Below are positions 51,095 to 62,451 of a stretch of DNA of 64,000 nt, piece by piece. The notes below the pieces were generated by a model. The model did not search any database, was not told where the DNA came from, and saw only the letters and a list, made by a program, of their open reading frames with translations. Made by a program: the position numbers and the translations under genes. Numbering within the stretch: the first letter of the stretch is position 1; every line of letters starts with the position of its first letter. Origin of the DNA: Bursaphelenchus xylophilus (taxonomy: Eukaryota; Nematoda; Chromadorea; Rhabditida; Aphelenchoididae); assembly GCA_904066235.2 (NCBI GenBank), contig CAJFCV020000003.1, forward strand, positions 6,448,001 through 6,512,000, given 5' to 3'.

Positions 51095-54000
51095 CTCCTG
51101 ACTGAAATCGCTCAAACAATTATGTGTAATAATTAGTCACGGACAAAGCGATCGTCCGACACTTAACCGACGCCCCCGCGCCCGGTTATTAGCCGCGAAT
51201 AACCACCAATTTCGAAAATCCCCGCGATCCTGGGCCCTCTTGGCATTCCGGATTCCAAGCCTCCCCTCCCCCTGTTTCCTCTAATCTCAAATTATGGAAA
51301 ATTAGGGGAAAATTGCAGAACCGCGACAAGGCGCTTCAAGACGCCATAAGACAACCATCTCCTTTTTTGGTTGGTCGTTTCGTCGTCAAGTTGGGGAGCC
51401 CTTATTCTTCTTTCTTTCCCCCACACCATCAAAACCTTCCTTCACCGTCAATCAAGCCCCCTCCTCCTCTGCTCGGCCTCTCTAAAAGTGGGCGGAGTCT
51501 ACTCTCCTCTTCTGTATACGGACAGGTCGCGAGAAGAGAAGACGGAGAAGAAAACGCTGGGATCCTCGCCCGGTCGGTCGGTAGAGGTGCAATTCAAAAG
51601 CCGGGTATTCTGAGGATTCCCCCCCCTTGACACACACGACGAAATAGAACACGATCCATGTACGGGCAGCCACCGGCGAATGACTCCGCTCTCGTTTCAC
51701 GCATACGGTAGAGCAAGAGGCGGAGTCTGAGAGGTGTCTAAAGATTGGCTGATAGAGAAAGAGCCAAACGCCTCGAGGTCTTATTGTATGTCTACAGGCC
51801 TCTTTGATCAGGAAAGTTTGCAGTTTGTCCTGTACTCTGGATATCATTCCGTCTTGCATGTCTTTTTTTGCCCGCACACACGACGATGACGGATTTGTGG
51901 GTGATAGACGTGCGCCTTCCGGAAGCCTGGCCTCGCCGCAAAGAACGGAAACGATCAAGAGTCTGGAGAACGGAAGGGCCTGAAACGCCGCAGGGATCTC
52001 GCCTTTTTTGTGCATACATAAAGAAGAATGGAGACCGAAGAAGGACAGGGACAATATTATAATTGGGCCTTCAGGATTGGGGACGGTCTCTACACCCGCA
52101 CTGCGACAAGGGAGCCGCCCCAAAACCTCCAAACTGTAATTGACAAAGTTACTATATCATTAGCAATTGATTTCCAGTCAAAACGAATACAAGGGCTCAG
52201 TCCGAGGAAGAACGGCGTCAGGAGGCGGTTGTTTAATACCCTCCAGAAAAGAAGGATTACTCTACTCTACCTCTGGCTCCCGGATTCATGTTCCCATTCT
52301 ACTAGACATGGCTTGGGCCCTTTATCGCCATGGGGGTCGCTTTCATTCTTCTTTTAAATCATGGGGTTGCTTTTACTGTTTTACTCGGGCCTGTTCTATA
52401 GGGTAGAAAAGTTGTCAGTCTTAACTAAGTTGCCGGATGTTACCTAAGTTTTAGCCAAATCTTACCTGGGCAGATGTCGATTATAGAGATACGTGAGACC
52501 AAAGCGGACGATCTTAATTCAGGGCTAATCCAGTGAGTTTGTAATCCAGAGGTCAGCGGATCTGTCTACGCACATGTCCATTTCTTTACATGGCCTTTTC
52601 CTCCCTTTCCCTATTCGCATTCGTTGCGCAACTCTATCAGTTTGATCTCGCGCCTGGATCCAGGTGAAAAACAGCAGCTGTGCGGTTCTCCCATCGCCGC
52701 GCATGCCGACAGGACTGACATACGGTAGACTATAAAATGAGTCAGGCTTTACACTGGACTCGTACAGAAATACGTAAGCTGACTTTCAAATAAATTCCCA
52801 GGTTGACAGTTTCCAGGCCCGAACGGATTCGAGCCTTCAAGTCAGTGGGGTGGAAGTGATGTACCTGGAAAGGAAAGCGACAATGAGCTTGGGATCCCAT
52901 AAAAGGGATACCAAAGTTGAGACCGGTTCCGGGTAAGGGGATCCATTTCGAATTAGTTTTTTTATAGTTTTTTGTGACTTGAGAAGAATGCTTATTGTAA
53001 TTTGAGATTTTTTTTTGAAATTTGATTAACTTTCTTACTAATGCAAACTTAAGATTACACTCAGCAATTTCAAGACTCCTCTGACAAAATTGGTTGAAGC
53101 TGAGGATCTTCTCATACTTGAAAGCCCAATTTAATTCTCTCGACATTCCCCGTCCCGGTTACTCAAACAATCCCCGAATTTCTCCTTGATCAATAGATTT
53201 ATGAAGGGAGTGCATGATTTGTCGGCTCCAGAACAATGTCCGACCTCGCGACTGACCTTGGCTGTGTCGATGGAGTTCCCTGCGCCGTTTCCAGTGAATG
53301 GCCAGAGCGTCGAATTCCATAGGGTCCCAGGCTCCCCGCTGTGAACACATGTTTCCTCAGTTGGGGGTCAGCGCTACAGTAACCCTATGGATTTGGGGAG
53401 TAAGACGGAAGCCGGGATCTTTGTCTCGCCGCCGGGCGTCGAGACTCGGCTTCCGTTTGGACATAGTATACCGTTTAATAGCCCGAGGGGATCCCACCTG
53501 CAGCCTCCCTCCCATTTGCTGGCTCTCATGAAAATTGTTTTTACCTGTCATCTCGATTACCGTAGGATACGACTGTCAAAATAAATAAGATTCGATGAAA
53601 ACAGTAATTTTACAATTAATCCAAGACTACTCGACCGGTGTAATAACAAGACAAACAAGAGTGCTTCACATGGCCAAGCGCACTTTTGGTTACAGTAATC
53701 GTGTCGAAAGTGCCTCTCTAAGCTCGGGGCAAGTGCGGGTGATATTCGTTCGGTGGGCATGTTTCAGACATAAAATCATTTATTCAATATATAAGGTAGA
53801 AATCCGAAAAAGAACCCATAGAATTTTTATATTCCGAGCGTTGTGGCACTCGCCAGGTCCATCTAATTGCTCTAATTACCCGTTGCGTATTTCACGGCCC
53901 GAGGCCTAATCTTGGCCCTTGGAAATGCCCGGATATGCCGCTTCTTTGACAGAACTCCTTAATAGGAGGGGTAAACAAGAGCGCTTACCGCAATCATGTA

Positions 54001-54844
54001 CAGTAATCCTCAAAACAAACAAAAAGAGCAGAGGGAAAGTCATGTCAGAGCGACGTCCTTGAATCCACGACCTCAGCTCTCCCTTTACGGAAACCGAGGC
54101 CGACGGAAAAGTAGACTTTTGTGGATGTCATCCCATCATACCGTAGCATCATATTCTCCCAAAAATAGAGCGAAGACGCAGTAAAAGGAAACCGCCGCGA
54201 CAACATCAAAAGTGAACCGGATGGTATTCAGAGAGCGCAGAGAAGACGATCTACTCGGATCAAATTGTAATCGACCGAATGCACACAGCCGGCGATTAAA
54301 AGGGAAAGATTAGGCCACGAGGAGGATCCAGGGTGACCAACCAGGGATTATTTGACATACTGTCCAGACATTTCCATTCCCATTCACACTGTCAGCTTTA
54401 CTCAGCCCATAAAAGTCCCATTCCTCAAAGATGAAACTTATACGACCGCGCGTGTTATACCACAACAAGTGAGTGGAGCATCCGTCCGAGCGGAAACTAC
54501 CCGACTTGATTACAGGTCGGGAGCTGGCCTTTGATGTATCTAGTCATTGGCCACTGCGAGTCTTACCTTTACGACCCCACCTGCCTCGGCTGAAGAAAGG
54601 AGATGATCCCGTTCGGTTACACAATATTGGCCCTAAATTCACTTTTGCTTCCGCTTTTTTGGAGACTATAATATAATTGCTCGGGAGTGTCCGTTTAATC
54701 AATTAGAAGAAAAAAATTGACAACAGGTATTATTAAAACCCCCTTTAGATTTTTACAAAGTCTATCTTTATTAGTAATAACAAGCCCATACTTTTTTTTA
54801 TCATATCACAGAGATCCGGTACCTCGTTCACTCTTCTAATATAT
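51095..54844. other. 3.75-kb gene-free region upstream of Distal-less, probably regulatory
   Basis: The largest gap without a supported gene. It is GC-richer (about half G+C at 51130-52700) and repeat-poor compared with other gaps. Open frames such as 51482-52132 (216 codons, minus) and 52742-53350 (minus) show no domain, skewed composition and no phase-compatible splicing. They overlap frames on the other strand. Distal-less genes elsewhere are governed by distant enhancers, so a cis-regulatory role is the natural inference. No individual site is claimed. Confidence 0.4.
51102..51108 (-). other. Probable spliced-leader acceptor of the Distal-less gene
   Basis: On the minus strand ATTTCAG ends 7 nt before the ATG at 51094 with no upstream donor exon seen. 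Inferred trans-splice site. Confidence 0.4.
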
Positions 54845-57209
54845 CTACGACCACACATCTGCCTGAAAGTTGCGTTTTCTCTCCAGATCCTTGAAGAACT
54901 TCTGAGCTGCTTCTTCATTTAGTTGTCCAACTTCTCGGAATATTCTCAAAAGAGTAGCGTGGACATCCCTGGCCATGTTACGAGCATCCCTAAACCATCG
55001 AATTATATTCAGCCCATATTATTTTCCAAAAAAAAGTAATTCACTTACCCGCAAACATAGATATTGCCTCCTCTCTGTATAATGGACCAAATATGTTCCC
55101 TCTCGGCCCAGATCAAGTGCTGCACATACACTTTTTCATTCTTCAGACGGGAATAAGCAACATGAGCCCGATTCACGATGCCTTCTTTAACAAAATCGTC
55201 GACTTCATCCTTGTAAATGTGATCATGATCTGGATGGCGACAACCAAAGAACAACAACATCTCTCCAATCTCCTTTCCTTGGTTCTTGAGGGCACTTCGT
55301 TCTTGGATGAAGCCCCGGAAAGGTGCAAATCCAGTTCCAGGACCTATCATGACCACAGGGATTGCTGGCCGGTGAGGTAATCTCATGGTAGATTTGCGGA
55401 CGAAAATGGGGACGGCGTCTCCAACATTACGATCAGCCAGATAATTTGTGCAGACTCCTTTAATCTCACGGCCCTTAATGTTGTACTTAAGGACAACAGC
55501 AGTAACCGAGACAATGTCCGCGTTTATCTTGGGTGAGGACGAGATACTATAATATCTGGCCTGGAGACGGGGCATCATTTCCAGCACTACTTCCATAGGA
55601 GGTTTGCAAGTTTTGAAATCCAGTAGAATATCGACCACGCTTCTTCTTTCCTTGAGGACATATTGAGCGTACTCTTTCTAAAAGAAAGTAGTCGAATAAC
55701 CTTCACTTAACGTTTCTTATTATAATAATCATTCTTACCAAGCCTTCTTCTGAAGCAGTGCTCAGTACAATAAGCCTTTCCTTTTCTTCCGGATCAGAAG
55801 TAAATTCAGCAAAAGCCCTAAGGACATGAGACTTCACAGGAGCCACAATGTCGACATAATGAGTTAAAGCAGTACGGTATGTAGTGGGGCATGGGAAGGG
55901 ATGACGTTTCGAAGCATCAGCTAGAAAGAATAAAGTACCCGTGTTAAAAACATTTCCATTAATTGAAAACATTTCTACCAAAGGTAACACATACTGTCCA
56001 CATTAATCAATTTGAAGATGGTTTCCAGATTCACGTCCAAGATTTGCCCTATCTTGTCAACCAAAGAACTGTCATTCGTTGGAAAAATTCCCAGATGATC
56101 ACCGGCTTCATAGCGAATCCGGGTTGAATCCACTTTGAACTCAACATGAAGACAGGACCTTTCACTGCCACCGGCATGAAGTTCTCTTTTTTCAACAATC
56201 TCAGACAAGAAGGGATTCTTCTGATCGAAAGGACTAAAAAAATTAAATTAAGAAGAAAATTCCACAGATATGAACCTACGCTCGCTGCTTTTCGTAGGCT
56301 CCAATACGACCGTATTCACCGGTAAAGATGGCGGCGGGAGGTGTCTCAACAATCTCCAGTCGGTATTGCCGATCCAGGCCGTTGGTCTGACTCAGTTCCC
56401 ACCCAAATTGTTCGGCTACTTTGGGCAAGAAGGCTTCCCTCCATCTAAAATATAAAAGGTACACCACAAGTTACTTTTTATATTGAGTATTTAGATATGT
56501 TCGAAGAGGCTCTCACCGCATAAAATCTTCTTCCAAGTTGGCATCATCATCCCCAAGACCCAATTGGAATATCCTCTTTGCTCCAAGCTCCTCAAATCGT
56601 TTGTCCATGATTTTTCCGGCCTCATTGTAATGTTCGTATGTTTTATTTCCCAGTCCGAAAACGGCAAAATGAAGACCTGAGAAGTCGGGATCATTATTAT
56701 TTAGATATTCGAATAAACCCTGAGCATTATCAGTAGGATCCCCTTCTCCATAAGTGGCCATACACGCAATTAGAAGAGGATTTTCAATTTCTGAAGCAAA
56801 TAAAATAAAATCTTTAAAACAATGTATACATCTTGTTCTGTGGACAAAAAACCTTACGAGTAATCTTGCAAAGCTCTTCAGGCTCGATTTCCTCAGGATC
56901 CATCACCAAGGCCTTCTTTCCATAACGAGCGAAATCCTTGGCCAATCTTCCCGCTAATTCCTCGGCGGTTCCCGTCTGGGATCCAAACAGAATTAACACT
57001 TGACGATTTTCTGATTTCATTCGCCCCAAAAACGACCGGTCGACTTTCTGCTGTTGCACATTCAGAGACTTGGAAGCTGCAGGTTGAAAGTTGAGAGATT
57101 GAGGGGATTCTGTCCGATAGTAATTCCAGTAAATGTATGCTCCGACGACAGCAAGCACGGAGAGGACGATGAGATCGGTTTGGTCAATATAGTCGTAAAT
57201 CCAGTCCAT
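54845..57209 (-). CDS. emb-8: NADPH-cytochrome P450 reductase
   Basis: Exons in coding order 57209-56858, 56790-56517, 56444-56280, 56233-55995, 55920-55739, 55677-55049, 54989-54845; 661 residues (human POR 677). It passes electrons from NADPH through FAD and FMN to microsomal P450s. It has an N-terminal membrane anchor (LIVLSVLAVVGAYIYW). The FMN domain shows LFGSQTGTAEELA, MATYGEGDPTDNA and FGLGNKTYEHYN. The connecting and FAD domain shows FEFKV-type HVEFKVDSTRIRYEAGDHLGIFP, RLQARYYSISSSP and GVCTNYLAD. The NADPH domain shows IGPGTGFAPFRGFIQER, LFFGCRHPDHDHIYKDE and YVCGDARNMARDV, and the protein ends DVWS with the terminal aromatic Trp typical of POR. All cofactor motifs look intact. The upstream gene-free gap (57210-58539) carries a perfect hairpin at 57396-57434. 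Confidence 0.97.
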
Positions 57210-57395
57210 TTTGGGGAGAAATAAGTGAGAAAGCCCTGAAAATGGAGAATTGAGAGTGTAAAGTTATTTAATCAACGCGTCAGACCACGTAACTTAATGT
57301 AGGGTAGATAGAAGCATCAAATCAACAGCAAAAAGTCGATGGAACGCCAACTTTTGTATCAAAAGAGGTCTGTTGGGTATAAACACTAGGTCTCT

Positions 57396-57434
57396 GTCAT
57401 TTTGTAAGTTCTCATAAAGAACTTACAAAATGAC
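57396..57434. repeat. Perfect 17-bp hairpin
   Basis: GTCATTTTGTAAGTTCT (57396-57412) and its exact reverse complement (57418-57434) enclose the 5-nt loop CATAA. It lies 187 bp upstream of the POR start codon. No flanking duplication was seen; it could be a MITE remnant or an RNA hairpin. Confidence 0.85.
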
Positions 57435-58296
57435 AATCGACACGTAAAAAGTTATTGCATAAGCTCTCGAAAAATATAAAATAGCAGAACGCATTGAATG
57501 ATTCCTCACTTATCTTATCAATTACTAATTCCCTATCTTTTTTCAGACACTCATATGAGTTATTAAGTCTAATACTGGCATACAAAACAGACTCAAGTAT
57601 CCCCACGCTCTTGAATCCCACAACTCGCTTCCCCATTCTTGAACTGTCTGTGAAGACTAACTCCAGGGGGGTTAAAAACTGTCTGTGTGAAAGGTGGCTT
57701 CGTCTGAAGGTAGCTCGTTAACCAAAGGCTCGAACACCCTTCCAAAGCAGACGTCTAATTCAATAAACCCACAAGCGAACCACAAAAATTATAAAGATGC
57801 CACCTTAAATAACCTTTCCTTCGACTTAAAACACGCAATTATTAAAACAAACTACGGTTAAGACGCACCGTCAAGTATATCATCACAGTATCATATAACC
57901 TATCCTAACGAGGTTAGAATAATGCGGAACATTTCCATAATCCACAGAGGGGAAGGGAAGAAAGAAGTTAGAAATGAAATGCGCAGTCCCGAATGAATGA
58001 CCTCCATTTATCTAATCATCCAAGTGATCACATTTTATGTTTTGGAAACACAAATTAAGCAATAAGTTCTCAACATAAGACTGTCTGAATGATAAAGACC
58101 TTCTTTGGCGGCGGTAACAAAGCACGCACGTCACAATTTTCGCAATTCACAAAAATTTTCACGTAGCTTGTTGAAACCTCCGGGCGCAGTCTGCCATTTT
58201 GAAAACCAAAGAAAGATTTTAGACATGATAACCCAAACAAGCTCCACAGATTCACTTAGTTTTTTGTACTTTATTCCACAAAAATACACTTTATCA

Positions 58297-58495
58297 TACT
58301 AGTCCGTTCGTAAAGTCGCTGGAATGTTTTCGGCGACATGCACCCCGCGAAACCGAAAGTTCAGTTTGCACTGTGCAATTTTTGGCTTTTTGCACAGTGC
58401 AATAGGCTTTTTCGGGCTGTCGCCCGCACCCTGAGTTTTTTTTGCACAGTGCACGTCGCCGAAATCATTCCAGCGACTTTACGAACGGACTAGTA
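58297..58495. mobile_element. Tc1/mariner-like MITE with TA duplication
   Basis: The element 58299-58493 (195 bp) has ~45-bp terminal repeats: CTAGTCCGTTCGTAAAGTCG ... GGAATG(T/A)TTTCGGCGAC at the left, exact complement at the right apart from two changes. It is flanked by TA on each side. The interior contains three copies of TGCACAGTGC-type sequence that pair with each other (GCACTGTGCAA / TTGCACAGTGC). It has no coding capacity. Confidence 0.85.
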
Positions 58496-58539
58496 TGACA
58501 AAATTATATACCTTAATTGTATGGATTTTCTCGGAATTT

Positions 58540-59479
58540 TTAGTGACCTTTCTTCTCACGGCACTTGGACATGGCACATGTTGTATTCAGGAGACAAATT
58601 TCGCATCTTGGATGTGGCGCCTTGCATACAGTTTGACCAAAGCCGACCAAAGCCACATTTAAAGCTCTCCACTGACTTCTAAAACATTATTACGAATTCA
58701 GACGTTTACCTGGGCACCAATTCTTTGAGAGCATCATCAGTCCCCTTAGGGGTTCTGGTCTTAACCCACTTCAGCATGTTAGCAATGCGATGAACATGAG
58801 TATCAACACCAATGAATTGATCCGAATCGAAGCAATTTACCATAACCAAACTGGCAATCTTGTCGCCAACACCCGGAAGGGCCATCAATTTTTCGTAGTC
58901 ATTAGGGACTTTGCCGTCATATTGTTCATGTAGTATCTTCGCGCATTTATGAAGTCTCTCTGCCTTCTGAAAAGTTTAATGATTAATAAAAAATTTTAAT
59001 GGACAAATTATGCTAAACTTACGGTCTTTGCCAATCCAATGAACGAAATAATTTTCTGAATCTCCTCCACCGGAGTCTTTATAATGTTCTCAACTGTCAG
59101 GCAATGTTCTTTCAGTTTCTGAACAAGCAAAAAAAAAACAACAACACCATAATTAAAACAAATACAGACACTGACTTACGGTCATTGCAATCGCAGTTTG
59201 TTGATCCTTGACTCGAGGAGACAATATCAGAGCCGTAAGAGTTTGGAAATGTTGAGTGTCAAGGTCCGCGCTCTTATCTGCAAGCATATGGCATCCAATA
59301 GAATCAACGGGCGCATCGTTTCCTTTCCGCATCTCCAGAATCAAAGGGAAATCTCTCTGGAATCTTTTCCTGCCGTCGGAAACTAAGTCCTCAATGTCTT
59401 CTTCACTCCTTTCGAATGATTTCTGAATCACTTTCGTAGAGTTCTTATTCTTGGCAACCTTTATTTTCAGAGGAGCCAT
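58540..59479 (-). CDS. nth-1: Endonuclease III-like DNA glycosylase/AP lyase
   Basis: Exons in coding order 59479-59180, 59118-59023, 58966-58710, 58678-58540; 263 residues. NTH1 removes oxidised pyrimidines and cuts abasic DNA in base-excision repair. The HhH-GPD fold is clear: LTALILSPRVKDQQTAIAMT, IGLAKTKAERLHKCAKIL, the hairpin LMALPGVGDKIASL with the catalytic Lys, and the catalytic Asp in GVDTHVHRIANML. The 4Fe-4S cluster loop is C-x6-C-x2-C-x5-C (CKAPHPRCEICLLNTTC). The basic N-terminus (KIKVAKNKNSTK) may target nucleus or mitochondrion. The start at 59479 is the first ATG. The only odd point is Ser in LILSPR where LMLSSQT is typical of NTH. The gene is divergent from KSR, 618 bp apart. 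Confidence 0.95.
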
Positions 59480-60097
59480 ACTTTTCTCTGATTTCTATGG
59501 ACTAATCCCTAAAATTTTAAGGGTATTAAAATTCTGATATTTTTTCTGTCGTAATCGACCAGTCTACATTTCACTACAATGGATAGTGAAATGCATTTTG
59601 GATACAAAGACTTTTGTTTCGAGGCCACTTTTTTCCGAAGAAAAATGGCAGATTTTTATCTTTTTTTCTGATCTTATAAAATTTTTTTTCGTTCCAAAAG
59701 TCCGCAGAAATGAATTTTATGTGGTTTCTATTTTGGTTTATGAATATAACTGTTTTAGCGACCAGGCTAGGTAGTTGTCTCGGCAATAAGCAGGAAATTC
59801 TTTCTCAATCAATATTTGAGGACTCTCGCGTCGTTAAGACGAGAAAAAGCTAATTGAAGAAGAAAATGCAGCCATTATATTAGAAATTGTCCAGTTTTGT
59901 TCCATATTTTTACGGCGACATGAATTGTTATTATAATTTTTCGATAATATTTTTTTTGGTTTCGGTACGGATATTTTTTAGGACGCTTCAGCAATATCAA
60001 AGGTCTTCTCTACCACCACGAAAACGTTGTAACTTCAGACGTCCCGTCGACCGTCAAGACGAATTCGCCGAGACCTCAGGTGGACGGGAGGCCGAAT
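59480..60097. other. Divergent region between NTH1 and KSR
   Basis: AT-rich. From 59982 an open frame continuous with KSR runs upstream of the ATG used here, so up to 38 further codons could be coding if another exon exists. No such exon was found between 59480 and 59980. A TTTTTTAG ending at 59981 may be a splice or spliced-leader acceptor. Confidence 0.4.
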
Positions 60098-61984
60098 ATG
60101 GTTCGGCTGACCATGCCCACCCATAATATTCCACACGTCTGGTCCGACAAACGATGTAAGAACCCTAACAAACGGAAGTGTGGAGTTTGTGGAGGGACCA
60201 TGGGCTTCTTTTCTACTTACGAGAAATGCCGTAGTTGCAAGTAAGTTATTCTTTTACGTTGGATGTATTGAGTCCGTTTATAATAATATTATTTTAGAAT
60301 ATGTGTACATACCGAATGTAAAGCTAGAGTTCAAGACAACTGCGGATTAACATCAAAGCATTTCAAGGAAATTCTAACTCATATGGTGATCTCAGCGCGC
60401 CAAGTAAGTCTATTGTCATTTTTTATTCACATCTTAGGATAACTGGGCTTCACCAAACATCGGAACATCTAAATCACTGAACGATATGCCCGTAATCCAA
60501 TATAATGATTCTCAAACGCCGACAGTTGCGGACAGTTCTTCGTCAACGAACAGTTCTGCTCCTTCTACTCCTGGTAGGTGTAATAAAATTTTAGGTAACC
60601 CTTGTAATATTTTACGAGAAAAGAAGCATGCTATCTAATTGTAGCTTTTATAAACCAAGTAGGCCCGGTCCCGACAATTGCTGTTCATCCTCCACCTCCT
60701 TCCTCTGCTTATGATCGGCTTACTGCGCCTCCTCGGACGGCCGATCTTCCCTCCAGATCAAAACAATTTACGTTTCCCGATGTTGCCAATTCTTCTGGCA
60801 ATGAATCTGATTCAGCCCATTCTACTACCAGTAATGGAACTATTAATTTCGGTGGACATAAATGGGATAGAAGGGCATGGAATATGTTTACCATCAGGCA
60901 TGGATCAATGTCATGGAAAGATGTAACAATCCCAATGAAAGATATAAAAATTAACAAAATCATCGGAAGTGGAAGGTTTGGAGATGTACGTTGTTTTTTT
61001 ACAGATTTGGTGATGAAAATTCACATTTTAGGTATATGATGTTGAACATTTCGGCACAGTGGCCATCAAATTCCCCCGCATGGATCATGTTGATTTGGAC
61101 AAGAGAATAGAGGCTTTCAAACAGGAAACGGCCTGCTTTCAGAATGCAAGACATGAAAATCTCATCTTCTTTGTTGGTTACACTATGGATGTGAGCATGC
61201 TAGGGGTTGTCACCGAACGGATTCGAGGACCTTCTTTGTATAAAGTTATTCATGAAGAAAGCTTGAGCTACAGAATTGATTTCAACGACGTTATTGATTA
61301 TGCAAAACAGATCTGTCAAGTGAGTTGCTTTCAATTTTCGATTTTTGACTTTTAGGGCATGTCATACTTACATACCAAGAATATTGCTCATAAGGATCTC
61401 AGGACAAAAAATATTTTCATCGAAAATCGAAAAGCAGTGATTACAGATTTTGGTTTGTTCAATGTAAAACGACTGGCTTATCCGAAATGGTAAGTATATT
61501 TTTTAAGGGAGGGGGGGGCTTTCTGTACTCGAATGGAGATGTGTTTCAGTACTCACGGGTTTCTGGTACCAAAACATTGGATTTCATATCAAGCGCCAGA
61601 AGTTTTAAGAGCCCTTACGCAAGATCTCGACCCTATTTACTTCAACGAGAGGACGGATGTGTACTCCTTTGGGTATGGATTTACTTTCTTTATTGATTTT
61701 GGTTTAGGACAGTGTGGTATGAGCTGATCGCCAGAAAATTCCCATTCAACAATGTTCATTCGGATTCTGTGTTCTGGCAGATTTGCAAAGAAGGAAAGGC
61801 ACCAATTGGGAAGGTGAATGTCTGTCGAGAAGCCAAGGTCCTGCTAATGCATTGTTGGGCAATGAGACCGCTGGACCGGAAGCTGTTTGTAGATCTTTTG
61901 GAAAGCCTCGAATTGATGCCAAGGAAAGCGCTAAGAAGAAGTCCCTCGTTTCCGGTTTGTAAAAGTTTCGAGTCAATATTCTGA
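60098..61984 (+). CDS. ksr: Kinase suppressor of Ras (KSR)
   Basis: Exons 60098-60240, 60298-60403, 60438-60573, 60645-60985, 61032-61319, 61356-61489, 61550-61672 and 61708-61984; 515 residues. KSR is the scaffold that brings RAF, MEK and ERK together. Residues about 11-63 form an atypical C1 domain ([33 protein letters not shown]). A Ser/Pro-rich linker is followed by the kinase-like domain (from about 235): [47 protein letters not shown] and YSFGTVWYEL. HKDL in place of HRDL, DFGLFNV and the WISYQAPEV block are KSR signatures. The VAIK lysine, replaced by Arg in mammalian KSR, is kept here. The N-terminal CA1 region is missing: the gene as seen starts shortly before C1. ATG 60098 is the first in-frame Met after the acceptor at 59981, and the true start could lie further upstream. 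KSR-1 versus KSR-2 cannot be decided. Confidence 0.85.
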
Positions 61985-62451
61985 TTATATCGTTGATTTA
62001 TTTTGTAATTTACAGTCAGCTTTCTAACATTTCATATCAGTGTTTTCAAAATATAGCCCCAAGATCAGGACTTTCATCCTTTTCTTCAACGCTCAACTTT
62101 TGTAGCATTCTGTATTATGTAGCCAAATATCATGTGTAGGAAGTATGGAATATGTTTTATCGGTGGCGGGCGGTTGTTTCTTGTTGTGTTCGCAAACCTT
62201 GGTTGGTAATAAACGCTATCACTAATGTTCTCAGACAGAAAATCGCGCATCTCAGTGTCTTCAAACGTGCCTATGGTCTCACAATTCTTTCCAATTTTTT
62301 CGAGTTTTGTCTGCATTTTAACATCATCAACCTGAATAAATTTTTATTGTTCTCTTAAGTTATTTTAGGCAAGTAAGGCATCTGTTTTGTATGTGATAAC
62401 CGTAGACAAGAACTGATAAGTTAGAATAAATATATATCTATAACCCGAGAA
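61985..62451. other. Convergent 3' region of KSR and prolyl 4-hydroxylase
   Basis: Untranslated sequence. An AATAAA at 62335-62340 (plus strand) could serve KSR. Frames on either strand (62086-62316, 62152-62358) have no support. Confidence 0.4.

Larger units (their letters stand above)
57210..58539. other. Intergenic region between POR and NTH1 with a hairpin and a MITE
   Basis: Same-strand neighbours with 1.3 kb between. Contents are a perfect 17-bp hairpin at 57396-57434 and a Tc1/mariner-like MITE at 58297-58495. No gene is recognised; short frames (57412-57636 minus, 57494-57721 plus) overlap each other and lack family resemblance. Confidence 0.5.

Noticed and set aside
51482..52132. 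216-codon minus-strand ORF upstream of Distal-less
   Set aside because: Overlapped by open frames on the other strand, rich in Arg/Ser/Leu without any motif, and no start context or introns; judged a GC-rich chance frame.
52742..53350. Possible two-exon minus-strand gene upstream of Distal-less
   Set aside because: The two frames do not join by phase-compatible GT-AG sites and show only basic, low-information sequence.
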